A stretch of DNA of 64,000 nt from positions 84,986 through 148,985 of the forward strand of contig NZ_JACXYU010000013.1 in NCBI RefSeq assembly GCF_014779715.1, written 5' to 3'. Position 1 is the stretch's first letter. Every line of letters begins with the position of its first letter. The notes under the pieces are model-generated. The model was not told the DNA's origin. It did no database searches and saw nothing but the letters and a program-made list of their open reading frames with translations. The translations under genes were made by a program, and so were the position numbers. This DNA is from Streptomyces chumphonensis (GTDB lineage Bacteria > Actinomycetota > Actinomycetes > Streptomycetales > Streptomycetaceae). Positions 50,323 to 58,855 of the stretch are shown here, one piece after another.

Positions 50323-51360
50323 TCAGTGCCCCGGCACCTGTCGGTCCTCGGTCGCGTCGGACGTTCCGGACAGGGCGTGGAGGAGGGCGGGGCCGGTCCA
50401 GGGGCGGTGGAGGCCGGGCTGTTCGGCGGCGTGCACGAGGGCGGCGAGGCGGGCGTTGGCCGGGGCGGTGAGGCCGTGGCGTCGGGCCATCGCGACGACC
50501 TCGCCCTGGAGTGCGTCGACCTCGGTGGCGCGTCCGCGTTCCAGGTCCTCCCACATCGAGGAGCGGGCGTGGGCGTCGACGGCGAGGCTCGCGGCGGCCA
50601 CGCGGCGGAAGGCGGCGTCCGGCAGGCGCAGCACCCAGGGCGTGAGGCGGGCCGGGACGGGGCCCAGGCGGGCGGGGCGGACGCCTGCAGCGGCGAACGC
50701 CGCCAGCGCCTCCTGCTGGCACCGGGCGAGGCACAGCCGGTAGGCGCGCTGCCCGAGTTGTTCGCGCAGGGGCAGGCCGGAGAGGGCGTTGACGGCGTTG
50801 TTGAGGTTCATGAGCAGCTTGGCGTGCTGGACGCGCGGCATGTCGTCGCGCGGTTGGACGTCCAGCCGGGCCGCCCGCAGCGCCGCGACCAGCGGTCGGG
50901 CGGCCGGGTGGGCGTCGAGCATCAGCGCCCCGGTGGTGCCCTGGTGGAACGTGCCGGGCCCGGTGTGGACGACGTTGTACGGCACCATCCCGGCGAGGAC
51001 GGTGGTCTGCGGCAGGGCGTCCCGCAGGAGGCGCGCGTTGTGCAGCCCGTTCTGGAAGCTGACGACGGTGGTGTCCGGGCGCAGCCGTCCGGTCAGTTCG
51101 CGGGCGGCCGCGGCCGTCGCGGCGGACTTGACGGTGACGAGGACGTAGTCGGCCCCGGCCAGCGCGTCGGGGTCGGTGGTGCGGGTGAGCAACTCGGGTG
51201 GGACGTGGGCGCGGGCGCGGCCGGCGCCGCTGAGGGTCAGGCCGTCGGCCAGTCCGTCGAGGACGGACGGGCGGCCGACCAGGGTCACGTCCGTGTGCCG
51301 CGCCAGGTGTCCGCCCAGGTGGCAGCCCATGCTGCCGGCGCCGAGTACCGCGACTCTCAC
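50323..51360 (-). CDS. 2-dehydropantoate 2-reductase family protein (PanE/ApbA-like)
   Basis: 345 residues. N-terminal Rossmann motif VAVLGAGSMGCHLGGHLARH (GxGxxG) for NADPH, then DYVLVTVKSAATAAAA, TTVVSFQNGLHNARLL, AGMVPYNVV and the C-terminal helical domain with KLLMNLNNAVNALSGLPLRE (catalytic Lys/Asn region) and SSMWEDLERGRATEVDALQGEVV (Glu). It reduces ketopantoate in coenzyme A synthesis if a true PanE; the family also has other ketoacid reductases. GTG 51360 has AAAGGGGACCCG upstream; the open frame extends to 52170 only as a GC-rich shadow. Confidence 0.85.
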   Translation of the reverse strand: MRVAVLGAGSMGCHLGGHLARHTDVTLVGRPSVLDGLADGLTLSGAGRARAHVPPELLTRTTDPDALAGADYVLVTVKSAATAAAARELTGRLRPDTTVVSFQNGLHNARLLRDALPQTTVLAGMVPYNVVHTGPGTFHQGTTGALMLDAHPAARPLVAALRAARLDVQPRDDMPRVQHAKLLMNLNNAVNALSGLPLREQLGQRAYRLCLARCQQEALAAFAAAGVRPARLGPVPARLTPWVLRLPDAAFRRVAAASLAVDAHARSSMWEDLERGRATEVDALQGEVVAMARRHGLTAPANARLAALVHAAEQPGLHRPWTGPALLHALSGTSDATEDRQVPGH

Positions 51361-51510
51361 CGGGTCCCCTTTCCCGAGTTCGGAGTTACCCGACGGTACC
51401 GGCGGTCGGGCCGACGGCCCAGCCCTCGGACGTCGCGTCTCCCGTGGCCGGACGGGACCGCAGGGCAAAAGGGTTTGCCGAGGGCCGGTGGCCCCGGATA
51501 GGAAGCTCGC

Positions 51511-52059
51511 ATGCTCAAAGGCGGCAAGGTCGGGCTGCGGGCCCGGCACGACGAGGACATCCCGATCCTGCGGGCCGAGCTCTACGACGACGTGGTGAAC
51601 TCCGCCCGGTCCGAGGGTGGTCCGTGGCGGCCGTTGCCGCCCGGCACGAAGGATCCGCGTCTCGTCGTGGACGAGACGCGGGAGGGAAGCGTCTCCTTCT
51701 CCGTGGTGGAGCTGGCGGGCGGCACGTTGGTGGGCACCGCGAACCTGTGGGGCATCGATCCGCACAACCGGTCGGCGCACGTCGGCGTGGGGCTGCTGCC
51801 GTCCGCCCGGGGGCAGGGCTACGGCACGGACGTGGTCGGGGCGCTGTGCCACTACGGGTTCGTGGTGCGCAGCCTGCAGCGGCTGCAGATCGAGACGTTG
51901 GCGGACAACGTCGCCATGCTGCGCGCGGCCGAGCGCAACGGGTTCGTTCGCGAGGGGGTGCTGCGCTCCTCGGCCTGGGTCATGGGCGCGTTCCTGGACG
52001 AGGTGGTGCTCGGCCTGCTGGAACGCGACTACCGGCAGAGCGCCGCCGCTGCCGTGTGA
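51511..52059 (+). CDS. GNAT-family N-acetyltransferase
   Basis: 182 residues of the RimJ/RimL-like GNAT group: LRARHDEDIPILRAELYDD, AGGTLVGTANLWGIDPHNRSAHVGVGLLPSARGQGYGTDVVGALCHYGFVV (motif A with the acetyl-CoA loop RGQGYG) and LQIETLADNVAMLRAAERNGFVREGVLRSSAWVMG. Protein N-terminal or small-molecule amine acetylation is possible. Divergent from the ketopantoate-reductase-like gene. A hairpin follows at 52213-52262. Confidence 0.9.
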   Translation: MLKGGKVGLRARHDEDIPILRAELYDDVVNSARSEGGPWRPLPPGTKDPRLVVDETREGSVSFSVVELAGGTLVGTANLWGIDPHNRSAHVGVGLLPSARGQGYGTDVVGALCHYGFVVRSLQRLQIETLADNVAMLRAAERNGFVREGVLRSSAWVMGAFLDEVVLGLLERDYRQSAAAAV

Positions 52060-52212
52060 CTCCGTTCGCCTGGCCGGGCGTCGGTCGGGCCGGGACGCGA
52101 GTGTGGGCGATTCCTGGGCGTCCCCGGGGAACAGCGTGGGGGTGACGACGAGAACCGTCATCACCCCCACAGCGGCCGCAGGCGTGCGCGAACGCCCTCA
52201 CGCGGCTGCTGA

Positions 52213-52262
52213 CCTCCTCGGTTCCGCGGAGCTCGCAGGACTTCGCCGTGGAACCGAGGAGG
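52213..52262. terminator. Terminator hairpin between convergent genes
   Basis: CCTCCTCGGTTCC (52213-52225) and its exact complement at 52250-52262, separated by 24 nt, between the acetyltransferase gene and the small - strand gene. Confidence 0.65.
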
Positions 52263-52279
52263 GATCACCGCGTCGTGGG

Positions 52280-52579
52280 TCAGTACGACAGATCCCGCTG
52301 CCCCTCGATCACGCGACCGGCGATGTGGAGGTTGCCGTCGGAGTCGAGGATGGCGATGATCTTCTTGGTCGAGCCGTAGTGCGTCGTGAAGTAGATCTTG
52401 TCGGCCTCCTGAGAGGTCGAGTAGTTCGAGTTCACGGACAGCTCGATGCTCACCGGCGAGCTGATGAGCACGTCCTTCTTCGGTGAGTTCGGGTAGGTCT
52501 GGTTCTGCCGCAGTTTGATACGGCCGTGGGTGTCGCCCTCGTCCCAGTCCGTCGCGAGTCCGAGATCGATGTCCGCCAT
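52280..52579 (-). CDS. Small hypothetical protein
   Basis: 99 residues: an acidic N-terminus (MADIDLGLATDWDEGDTHGRIKLRQNQTYPN), a central beta-rich part (KDVLISSPVSIELSVNSNYSTSQEADKIYFTTHYGSTKKIIAIL) and DSDGNLHIAGRVIEGQRD. No signal peptide. Codon use is less GC-biased than in the flanking genes. I do not recognise a family with confidence. GGAGGGGAAGAC precedes ATG 52579. The upstream region contains a nested inverted repeat. Confidence 0.7.
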   Translation of the reverse strand: MADIDLGLATDWDEGDTHGRIKLRQNQTYPNSPKKDVLISSPVSIELSVNSNYSTSQEADKIYFTTHYGSTKKIIAILDSDGNLHIAGRVIEGQRDLSY

Positions 52580-53319
52580 GTCTTCCCCTCCGGTGCTGCG
52601 GGCCGCGCGTCCCGGGCCTCTGGCGCCGTGTGCGGCGCGAAGCCCGACGACCTTCCCGCTCCCCAATGAATGATCCTGTCGGCTGAGTGGAACGTCGCTC
52701 CCCTCGCGCCGTTCCAGAACCTACACAGCTCGATCACTTCAGGAAGACGAAGGACTTGAGATGCTCGCATCTGGTCAACTCAAGCCACTACTAGACGACT
52801 TGTGATCACTTCTGTGTGAGTATGATGATCTTTTCGTGATGGGATCAGATCGCCCGCCCCGCGACGGCCGCAGGTCCACCGGTCGAACCGGACCGTCGGC
52901 GGCCCCTGCCCGTGGGGCCGCATGACCTCTCCTGGTAGGTCATGACGTCGTGGCGCTCCGCCTCGCCCCCGGAGGCCGGGTGCGAGTTCGTCCGGCTCCG
53001 AGGCGGCCTGACCAGCAGGATTCACCTGGCCTGCGACAGAGTCGGCCGTCCGCCCGCCCTGCGCTGCCATGGGCGGCAAAGCCGTCCCCCGGCCTGGGCG
53101 CCACCGTGTGCGTCGTGTGTCGCTGCTCCCTCCCTACCTCTCACCGGCGCCGAACACGCGTTGGACCGCATTCCACGCGGCCCCCGGAAGAGTGGTCCCT
53201 TCGTATACCGCTTGCCGGTCGCCCGGTCGCGCGGGAAACCTGCTGTGGCGGCGACTTGACGCGCACTTGCCCCGAACTGCTCCCGCCGCACTGCATTCGG
53301 CAAGAGAGAGGGCCAAGAA
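52580..53319. other. Intergenic region, 740 bp, with AT-rich promoter part
   Basis: No credible gene. 52660-52850 is clearly AT-richer than the neighbourhood and probably holds the promoter of the small gene at 52280-52579. It includes an inverted repeat CTTGAG (52755-52760) / CTCAAG (52779-52784) enclosing GATGC-TC-GCATC (52760-52771). The rest is GC-rich without recognisable signals, up to an AGAGAGG site before 53320. Confidence 0.5.
52755..52784. promoter_or_regulatory. Nested inverted repeat (candidate operator)
   Basis: Outer arms CTTGAG and CTCAAG, with an inner palindrome GATGCTCGCATC in the left part. It lies about 175 bp upstream of the small - strand gene, in AT-rich DNA. Confidence 0.35.
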
Positions 53320-54525
53320 TTGAACGAGTCGCACACTGTCGACAGCCCGCGGGCGAGTGGGATGGGAACGGGTTCGTTCGCGAGCCCCGACGACATCCCC
53401 GACAGCGGCCTGCGCTACGCGGTTGCCCTGCCGTTCTACCAGAAGCACGGCATTTACGTCGAGAACGCGGGTAGAACCATCGAGGTGAAAGGAGGGGCCC
53501 ATGAGCTGAAGGTTGAGGAAGTGCGATCCACCACTCAGACGATCCCCGTGGGTGGCGGCGGTGATGACGACTGGCGTAGCACGCTCAAATCGGTAGTGGG
53601 AATCACCGTCAAAACTGCAGAAAATGCCCTGAGAGAAAAGTACCCCATCCTTCCTGACGGTGCGATTTCTGGCCTGCTCGGGTTCGGTGCAAGCAGTGCC
53701 GATTCGGTAGGCAAGAAGGAGACCATTTCCTTCGGTGTCAGTGATACGGTCAAAATTGTCCCCCTCATTGGGAAGGCCATCCTTGCCCGCCCCGTATATT
53801 TCAAGATCAAATCAGTATCCGACGAGTGGGTGAAGCAGCGCGCGGGGACCCTGAGGCTGGTGAGGGGAAGCGTCGTATCGGATGTCGTGGTGAAGACGGG
53901 TTGGATTCTGGAATGCCCCACCGCCGGGGGAGGTATGAGGCTCGCCCGGCAGATGCCGAGTCAGCCCCGGGCGGGGGTGGAGTACGATTTCCAAGCCGAC
54001 ACGATGCTCAACGTCCCTACGCCCATTCTCCCAGAAGTCGAAGAATGCGCGCCTCCTACGGGGCCGCCTGACCGGATGGCGACACGTGAAGGGGAAAGCG
54101 GCGTCCGGTGGCATTTTTCCGGGCCGCAAGAAAGCAGGGTTGAATCGCTGGGCAGTGGTCTTCGCAAAGAATCCGGGTGGCCGTGGGATCGCACCTGGAA
54201 CACGGGGATCTCGGTGCGATGCCCACCTCCGAGGTACCAGGGAGACTCCAGGACGTACGGATGCTACCGGGTCAGGTACCGCGTGGAGGCGACGAGCCCA
54301 CATGTCGGCAACTGGGACTGGGGGACCCGGTCGCAGGGAACGGTCTCCTTCACCCGGGGGATGAGGACAATCAGGGAGGACGAGTCCGACCCCAGGACCA
54401 TGGCTCAGCACAACGGAATTCCTGCCGATGGCAGTGAGTACGAGTACGAATTGCAGTTCGACGCGAGCCTTGAGCCCGTACTGGCCAGGCCGAAGGTACA
54501 CGTCGACATCATTCCCGTCAGATAG
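53320..54525 (+). CDS. Hypothetical protein, atypical composition
   Basis: 401 residues from TTG 53320 (AGAGAGG 7 nt upstream); ATG 53362 is an alternative. No signal peptide. The N-terminal half has LRYAVALPFYQKHGIYVENAGRTIEVKGGAHELKVEEV and a Gly-rich hydrophobic patch (ILPDGAISGLLGFGASSADS); the C-terminal half is beta-rich with several Trp (PWDRTWNTGISVRCPPPRY, GNWDWGTRSQGTVSF). Many codons end in A or T (aaa, att, tca, gat), unlike neighbours, suggesting recent acquisition. No family recognised. Confidence 0.65.
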   Translation: MNESHTVDSPRASGMGTGSFASPDDIPDSGLRYAVALPFYQKHGIYVENAGRTIEVKGGAHELKVEEVRSTTQTIPVGGGGDDDWRSTLKSVVGITVKTAENALREKYPILPDGAISGLLGFGASSADSVGKKETISFGVSDTVKIVPLIGKAILARPVYFKIKSVSDEWVKQRAGTLRLVRGSVVSDVVVKTGWILECPTAGGGMRLARQMPSQPRAGVEYDFQADTMLNVPTPILPEVEECAPPTGPPDRMATREGESGVRWHFSGPQESRVESLGSGLRKESGWPWDRTWNTGISVRCPPPRYQGDSRTYGCYRVRYRVEATSPHVGNWDWGTRSQGTVSFTRGMRTIREDESDPRTMAQHNGIPADGSEYEYELQFDASLEPVLARPKVHVDIIPVR

Positions 54526-55128
54526 CGGCCACCTCAGGATTCCGCCCCCGTCTGCACGGCCCATACCGAGAACCGTGTGTTGGTGTACCGCGCGTTCGAA
54601 ATCGCCGTACCGGTCGTCGATGCCCGGCCGCCACGTGAACGACCTGAACCGGCCACTGGGCATGGCGGATTCGGGTCGCACTCACGGACACGCCCGCCGA
54701 GAGGGCGCCCTCACGGAGACCGCCAGGGCCGGCATGGTTCCAGGGCGTGTTCGACAGTTGATCCTGCGGTCGGTCGCGGTGAGTTGCGGTTGCGGTGTGG
54801 GGCGGAAGGAGCTCCTGCCGCCTGGCGTTGACGTCCGGCCAACCGCTCGTCGTGCCAGACGTGTCCACGTCCGTCAGCACCAGGCATCAGGGGCTCATCG
54901 GCTCCCGCACGGTATCCCCAGCTCATCACGCACGACCCCCTAGGGGGCGGGTGCGACCTGTCGGGGCGGACGTCATCCCCGGGGTGTAGTGGGGTTGGCC
55001 CTGTCGGGTGACGCCGGAATCGCCCCGATCTGATGGGCTGGTCATACCACCCCGCACCGTTACGGGTGACAATGGCGGCGGAGGACACCAGGGGGTGGAC
55101 GCCGCCCACGTACGGAGGTAGCGCACTT
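54526..55128. other. Intergenic region, 603 bp
   Basis: No convincing gene. Several overlapping open frames on both strands (for example 54518-54880 on the - strand) lack ribosome binding sites and show no known motif; part may be decayed coding DNA. The end contains GGAGGT before the gene at 55129 and a GACAAT hexamer near 55070 that could be its -10. Confidence 0.4.
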
Positions 55129-56388
55129 ATGGAGCACCGGCCCAGCACGTCGCGCAACAAGGCGATGCGGTACGCGGTACCCGTCGCGGTGGCGGCCGTC
55201 GCGGCGGCGGGTGTCGGCCTGGTCCCGGCCCTCGCCGACAGCGGCGACCCGGACCTGCCGGACATCACGGCGCAGGAACTCATCACCAAGATCGCGGAAT
55301 CCGACGTCGAACAGCTCTCCGGCACCGTCGAGCTCAGCTCCGACCTGGGCATTCCCGGGCTGGACGCCGCGTCCGACGGCGGCGGCCTCTTCGGCGGCCA
55401 CTCCGGAGGGCCCGAGGAGAAGGGCGAGGACGGCGGGGGAGACCCGGCACAGGGCGGGACGGACTCCCCGGCCGACCCGGCGGGCAGGCTGACCGGGCTG
55501 CTCGCCGGTGACCACACCCTGCGGGTCGCCCTGGACGGCCCCGAGCGGCAGCGCGTCTCCGTGGTGGAGGACGCCGCCGAGTACAGCCTGATCCGCAACG
55601 AGGGCGAGCTGTGGGCGTACGACAGCGCCAGCGACACCGCCTTCCACGCCGAGCTGCCCGAGCACCCGGAGGGCGGCGAGGAGCACGGTAGGGGCGGCCC
55701 CGGCTCGCTCACCCCGCAGGAGGCGGCCGAGCGGGCGCTCGCGGCCGTCGACGACTCGACGTCGGTCACGGTGGACGGCACCACGAGCGTCGCCGGGCGG
55801 GACGCCTACGTGCTCGCCATCGCGCCGAAGGACGCGCCGGACTCCACGGTCGACGCCGTCCGCATCGCCGTGGACGCCGAGAACGGCACGCCGCTGCGCG
55901 TCACCCTGGACGCCCGGGGCGAGGGCGACCCGGTGGTCGAGGCGGGCTACACGAAGGTCGACTTCGGGAAGCCGTCCGCCGAGCTGTTCGACTTCACGCC
56001 GCCGAAGGGCACCGACGTCACCGAGGCGGACGAGCTGGCCGAGAAGCACGGCCGGGGCATGAACGGCCTGCCCGAGGGCCTGGACGGGCTCCCCGGCCTG
56101 CCGGGTGCCGACGGCGCCGACGGCCTGGGCGAGAGCGCGGAGGTCATCGGCGAGGGCTGGGACGCCGTCGTCAAGATCGAGGGACCCGAGGGCCTCGCGG
56201 GCGGCGAGCTGAACTCCCGGGAGGCGCAGCCGCTGCTGGACGCGTTCTCCGAGCGGGTCAGCGGTGAGTTCGGCGAGGGCCGCGTGTTCAGCACCACGCT
56301 GGTCAACGCGCTGATCACGGAGGACGGCAGCGTCTACGTCGGGGCCGTCACGAAGGACGGGCTGCTGAAGGCCGCCGGGACGGACTGA
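55129..56388 (+). CDS. Secreted LolA/LppX-like protein
   Basis: 419 residues. Signal peptide (RNKAMRYAVPVAVAAVAAAGVGLVPALA, no lipobox Cys) followed by a lipoprotein-carrier-like domain: ITAQELITKIAESDVEQLSGTVELSSDLG, HTLRVALDGPERQRVSVVEDAAEYSLIRNEGELWAYDS, VTVDGTTSVAGRDAYVLAIAPK and RIAVDAENGTPLRVTLDA. Similar actinobacterial proteins are annotated as DUF2092 or LolA-like; they may bind lipids at the membrane. A Gly/Asp-rich insertion (about 85-120) is present. It precedes an ABC pair on the same strand. Confidence 0.8.
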   Translation: MEHRPSTSRNKAMRYAVPVAVAAVAAAGVGLVPALADSGDPDLPDITAQELITKIAESDVEQLSGTVELSSDLGIPGLDAASDGGGLFGGHSGGPEEKGEDGGGDPAQGGTDSPADPAGRLTGLLAGDHTLRVALDGPERQRVSVVEDAAEYSLIRNEGELWAYDSASDTAFHAELPEHPEGGEEHGRGGPGSLTPQEAAERALAAVDDSTSVTVDGTTSVAGRDAYVLAIAPKDAPDSTVDAVRIAVDAENGTPLRVTLDARGEGDPVVEAGYTKVDFGKPSAELFDFTPPKGTDVTEADELAEKHGRGMNGLPEGLDGLPGLPGADGADGLGESAEVIGEGWDAVVKIEGPEGLAGGELNSREAQPLLDAFSERVSGEFGEGRVFSTTLVNALITEDGSVYVGAVTKDGLLKAAGTD

Positions 56389-56446
56389 CCGTCCCGCGCA
56401 CGACCACCCCGCGCACGACCGTGTCGGGGGACGACGAGGGAGACAC

Positions 56447-57409
56447 ATGGACGCGCCGCCGACCGCCGGGGAACCGGCCGTGGAGGCCCGCGGGCTGAGC
56501 AAACGGTTCCGCGGCGGTCAGCTCGCCGTCGACGGCCTGGACCTGCGTGTGCCGCGCGGCAGCGTCTTCGGCTTCCTCGGGCCGAACGGCTCCGGGAAGA
56601 CGACCACCATCCGGATGCTGCTCGGGCTCGTCACGCCCACCGACGGCAGCGCCGCCCTGCTCGGCCGTCCCATGCCGGCCGACGCGCGGCGGGTGCTGCC
56701 GAAGGTGGGCGCCCTCATCGAGGGCCCGGCGCTGTACGGGTTCCTCTCCGGCCGGGACAACCTGGCCCGCTTCGACGCCGCCGACCCCACCGCCGACCCG
56801 GCCACCCGCCGGGCCCGCATCGACGCCGCGCTGGACCGCGTCGGTCTGGGGGCGGCGGCCCGCAAGCACGCCCGGACGTACTCGCTGGGCATGAAGCAGC
56901 GCCTCGGCCTGGCCGTCGCGCTGCTCCAGCCCCGGGAGCTGCTGATCCTGGACGAGCCGACGAACGGCCTGGACCCGCAGGGCATGCGCGAGATGCGCAC
57001 CCTCGTCCGCGAACTGGCGGGGGACGGCACGACCGTCTTCCTCTCCTCGCACCTGCTGGACGAGGTCGAGCAGGTCTGCACGCACACCGCCGTGATGGCG
57101 CGGGGACGGCTGCTCGCCCAGGGCCCGGTCGCCGAACTGGCCGCCGGTGCGCGGGGGCGCCTGGTCGTCACCACCCCGGACGCGGGCGACGCCGCCTCGG
57201 TGCTGAAGGAGCACGGCGTGACGGCGCTGAGCACGGAGGGGGACCGCGTCACCGGGGACCCGCCCACCGAGCCGGGCACCGACCTGGCCGACCTCAACGC
57301 CGCCCTCGTCCACGCGGGCGTCCGCGTGCGCTCCTTCGGCGTGGAGAACGGCTCACTGGAGGACGCCTTCGTGGCACTGACCGGGGAGGGCTTCGATGTC
57401 GCCGGCTGA
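56447..57409 (+). CDS. ABC transporter ATP-binding protein (ABC-2 type)
   Basis: 320 residues. Walker A GPNGSGKTT, signature YSLGMKQRLGLAVALL (SLGMK in place of SGGQ-type, usual for this subfamily), Walker B LLILDEPTNGLDP and H-loop FLSSHLLDEVEQ. A C-terminal DUF4162-like extension (about 230-320) ends GSLEDAFVALTGEGF. Overlaps the permease by 14 bp. The gene order LolA-like, ATPase, permease suggests one envelope-related export unit; the substrate is unknown. Confidence 0.9.
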   Translation: MDAPPTAGEPAVEARGLSKRFRGGQLAVDGLDLRVPRGSVFGFLGPNGSGKTTTIRMLLGLVTPTDGSAALLGRPMPADARRVLPKVGALIEGPALYGFLSGRDNLARFDAADPTADPATRRARIDAALDRVGLGAAARKHARTYSLGMKQRLGLAVALLQPRELLILDEPTNGLDPQGMREMRTLVRELAGDGTTVFLSSHLLDEVEQVCTHTAVMARGRLLAQGPVAELAAGARGRLVVTTPDAGDAASVLKEHGVTALSTEGDRVTGDPPTEPGTDLADLNAALVHAGVRVRSFGVENGSLEDAFVALTGEGFDVAG

Positions 57410-58319
57410 CGGGGCGGCGAGCGCCGTCCGCGCGGAGGCCGCCGCGAGCGGCCCGGGGACGGCCGTCCGGCGCCCGTCCCCGCTGTGGACGCTCTCCCTC
57501 TTCCGCAGCGAGCTCACGGTGACGCTGCGCCGCTGGCGCACCCTCGCCCTGCTCGGCATCCTCGCGGTGCTGCCGGTGCTCATCGGCATCGCCGTGAAGA
57601 TCGAGACCGGCGGCGGGGACGGCGGCGGTGGCGGGGACGGCGGCGAGGGACCCGCGTTCATCAACCAGATCACCAACAACGGCCTGTTCCTGGTGTTCAC
57701 CGCGCTCGCGGCCACCCTTCCGTTCTTCCTGCCGATGACGGTCGGTGTGGTGGCGGGGGACGCGGTGGCGGGCGAGGCGAGCGCGGGCACCCTGCGGTAC
57801 CTCCTCGTCGCTCCCGCCGGACGCACCCGGCTGCTGCTGGCGAAGTTCGCCGCCCTGCTGGTCTTCTGCCTCCTGGCGACGCTCGTGGTGGCCCTCTCGG
57901 CGGTGCTGGTGGGCGCGGCGCTGTTCCCGCTGGGGGACATCACGCTGCTGTCGGGCGTCACCGTCCCGCTGTCCGAGGGGCTGCTGCGCGCCCTGGCCAT
58001 CGCGGTGGCCGTGGCGGTCTCGCTGGTCGGGCTCGCGGCGCTCGGCCTGTTCGTCTCGACGCTCACCGGCAGTGGCATCGCCGCCATGTCCGCGACGGTG
58101 GGGCTGCTGATCACGGTGCAGATCGTCGGGGCGATCCCGCAGCTCGACGTCGTCCACCCGTACCTGTTCCCGTACCACTGGATGTCCTTCGCCGACCTGC
58201 TGCGGGCGCCCGTCCCCTGGGGCGACATCCTCGCCAACGCCGGGCTCCAGGGCGTCTACGCCGCCGTCTTCGGCTCGGCCGCCTGGGCCCGCTTCACCAC
58301 CCGCGACATCACCTCCTGA
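57396..58319 (+). CDS. ABC-2 type transporter permease
   Basis: 307 residues, six membrane helices (LALLGILAVLPVLIGIAV, NNGLFLVFTALAATLPFFLPMTVGVVAGDAVAGE, LLLAKFAALLVFCLLATLVVALSAVLVGAALF, LLRALAIAVAVAVSLVGLAALGLFVS, IAAMSATVGLLITVQIVGAI, AGLQGVYAAVFGSAAW). The AGEASAGTLRYLLVAPAGRTRLLLAK loop is typical of ABC-2 permeases. A hydrophilic Gly-rich loop follows the first helix. A hairpin ends the unit. Confidence 0.88.
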   Translation: MSPADGAASAVRAEAAASGPGTAVRRPSPLWTLSLFRSELTVTLRRWRTLALLGILAVLPVLIGIAVKIETGGGDGGGGGDGGEGPAFINQITNNGLFLVFTALAATLPFFLPMTVGVVAGDAVAGEASAGTLRYLLVAPAGRTRLLLAKFAALLVFCLLATLVVALSAVLVGAALFPLGDITLLSGVTVPLSEGLLRALAIAVAVAVSLVGLAALGLFVSTLTGSGIAAMSATVGLLITVQIVGAIPQLDVVHPYLFPYHWMSFADLLRAPVPWGDILANAGLQGVYAAVFGSAAWARFTTRDITS

Positions 58320-58340
58320 GGGCTTCTCGAACGCCGCTCG

Positions 58341-58375
58341 ACGGCCCCCGGACGCGCTCCGCGCCCGGGGGCCGT
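58341..58375 (+). terminator. Terminator hairpin after the ABC-2 unit
   Basis: ACGGCCCCCGG (58341-58351) with CCGGGGGCCGT (58365-58375), 13-nt loop, followed by TTGT. It lies 21 bp after the permease stop. Confidence 0.7.
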
Positions 58376-58459
58376 TGTCAGTGGTGACCGCTAACTTTGT
58401 AGGTGTCGGAGGGTGCCGGAGGGGGAGTCGGCACACGCTCGCGAGCGAGGAGGCGAGTC

Positions 58460-58816
58460 ATGCCCGCAGGACTCACACAGGGCGCCGGCAGGGAGGTGGG
58501 GGCGCGGATCGTCGGGGCGATCCCGCGACCGCCCGCCGCCGTGTGGGACGTCATCGGCAGTGAGGAGGGGTCGGCCCCGTGGCCGGGGCCGGGTGCGCGG
58601 TCGGCTCCCGAGAGGGGCACGCAGGACACGACGACGGAGGGGACGACCGGCGAAGTGCGCAGATACCGCTCAGGAGACCGCAGCAGGCTCACCTACCGCC
58701 CGCACGGGGACGACCACCACACGACGTTCCAGGGGACCGTTTCCGTGGCGGCCGTGGGGCGGCAGGAGCTCCGCTTCCCCCGGGTGACGGACCGGATGGT
58801 CGCCGCGCTCGGCTGA
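58460..58816 (+). CDS. Small hypothetical protein, weakly SRPBCC-like
   Basis: 118 residues. The segment ARIVGAIPRPPAAVWDVIGSEEG resembles the first strand and helix of SRPBCC/AHSA1 domains, and TYRPHGDDHHTTFQGTVSVAAVGRQELRF a later strand pair, but the domain is shorter than the usual 140-150 residues and the middle is low in complexity. Could be a shortened or divergent member. GAGGAGGCGAGTC precedes ATG 58460. Isolated between two hairpins. Confidence 0.5.
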   Translation: MPAGLTQGAGREVGARIVGAIPRPPAAVWDVIGSEEGSAPWPGPGARSAPERGTQDTTTEGTTGEVRRYRSGDRSRLTYRPHGDDHHTTFQGTVSVAAVGRQELRFPRVTDRMVAALG

Positions 58817-58822
58817 GCCGGG

Positions 58823-58855
58823 CGTGCCGGGGGCCGGGCGTCGGCCCCCGGCACG
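58823..58855. terminator. Bidirectional terminator hairpin
   Basis: A perfect 13-bp stem CGTGCCGGGGGCC (58823-58835) with GGCCCCCGGCACG (58843-58855), between the convergent small gene and rarD; it touches the rarD stop. Confidence 0.75.

Noticed and set aside
50323..52170. 615-residue long form of the ketopantoate-reductase-like protein
   Set aside because: The first 270 codons are antisense to the acetyltransferase gene; the GTG at 51360 with its ribosome binding site and the Rossmann motif mark the real start.
54518..54880. 120-codon - strand frame in the gap before the LolA-like gene
   Set aside because: No ribosome binding site, no motif, Arg/His/Pro-rich composition; treated as non-coding.
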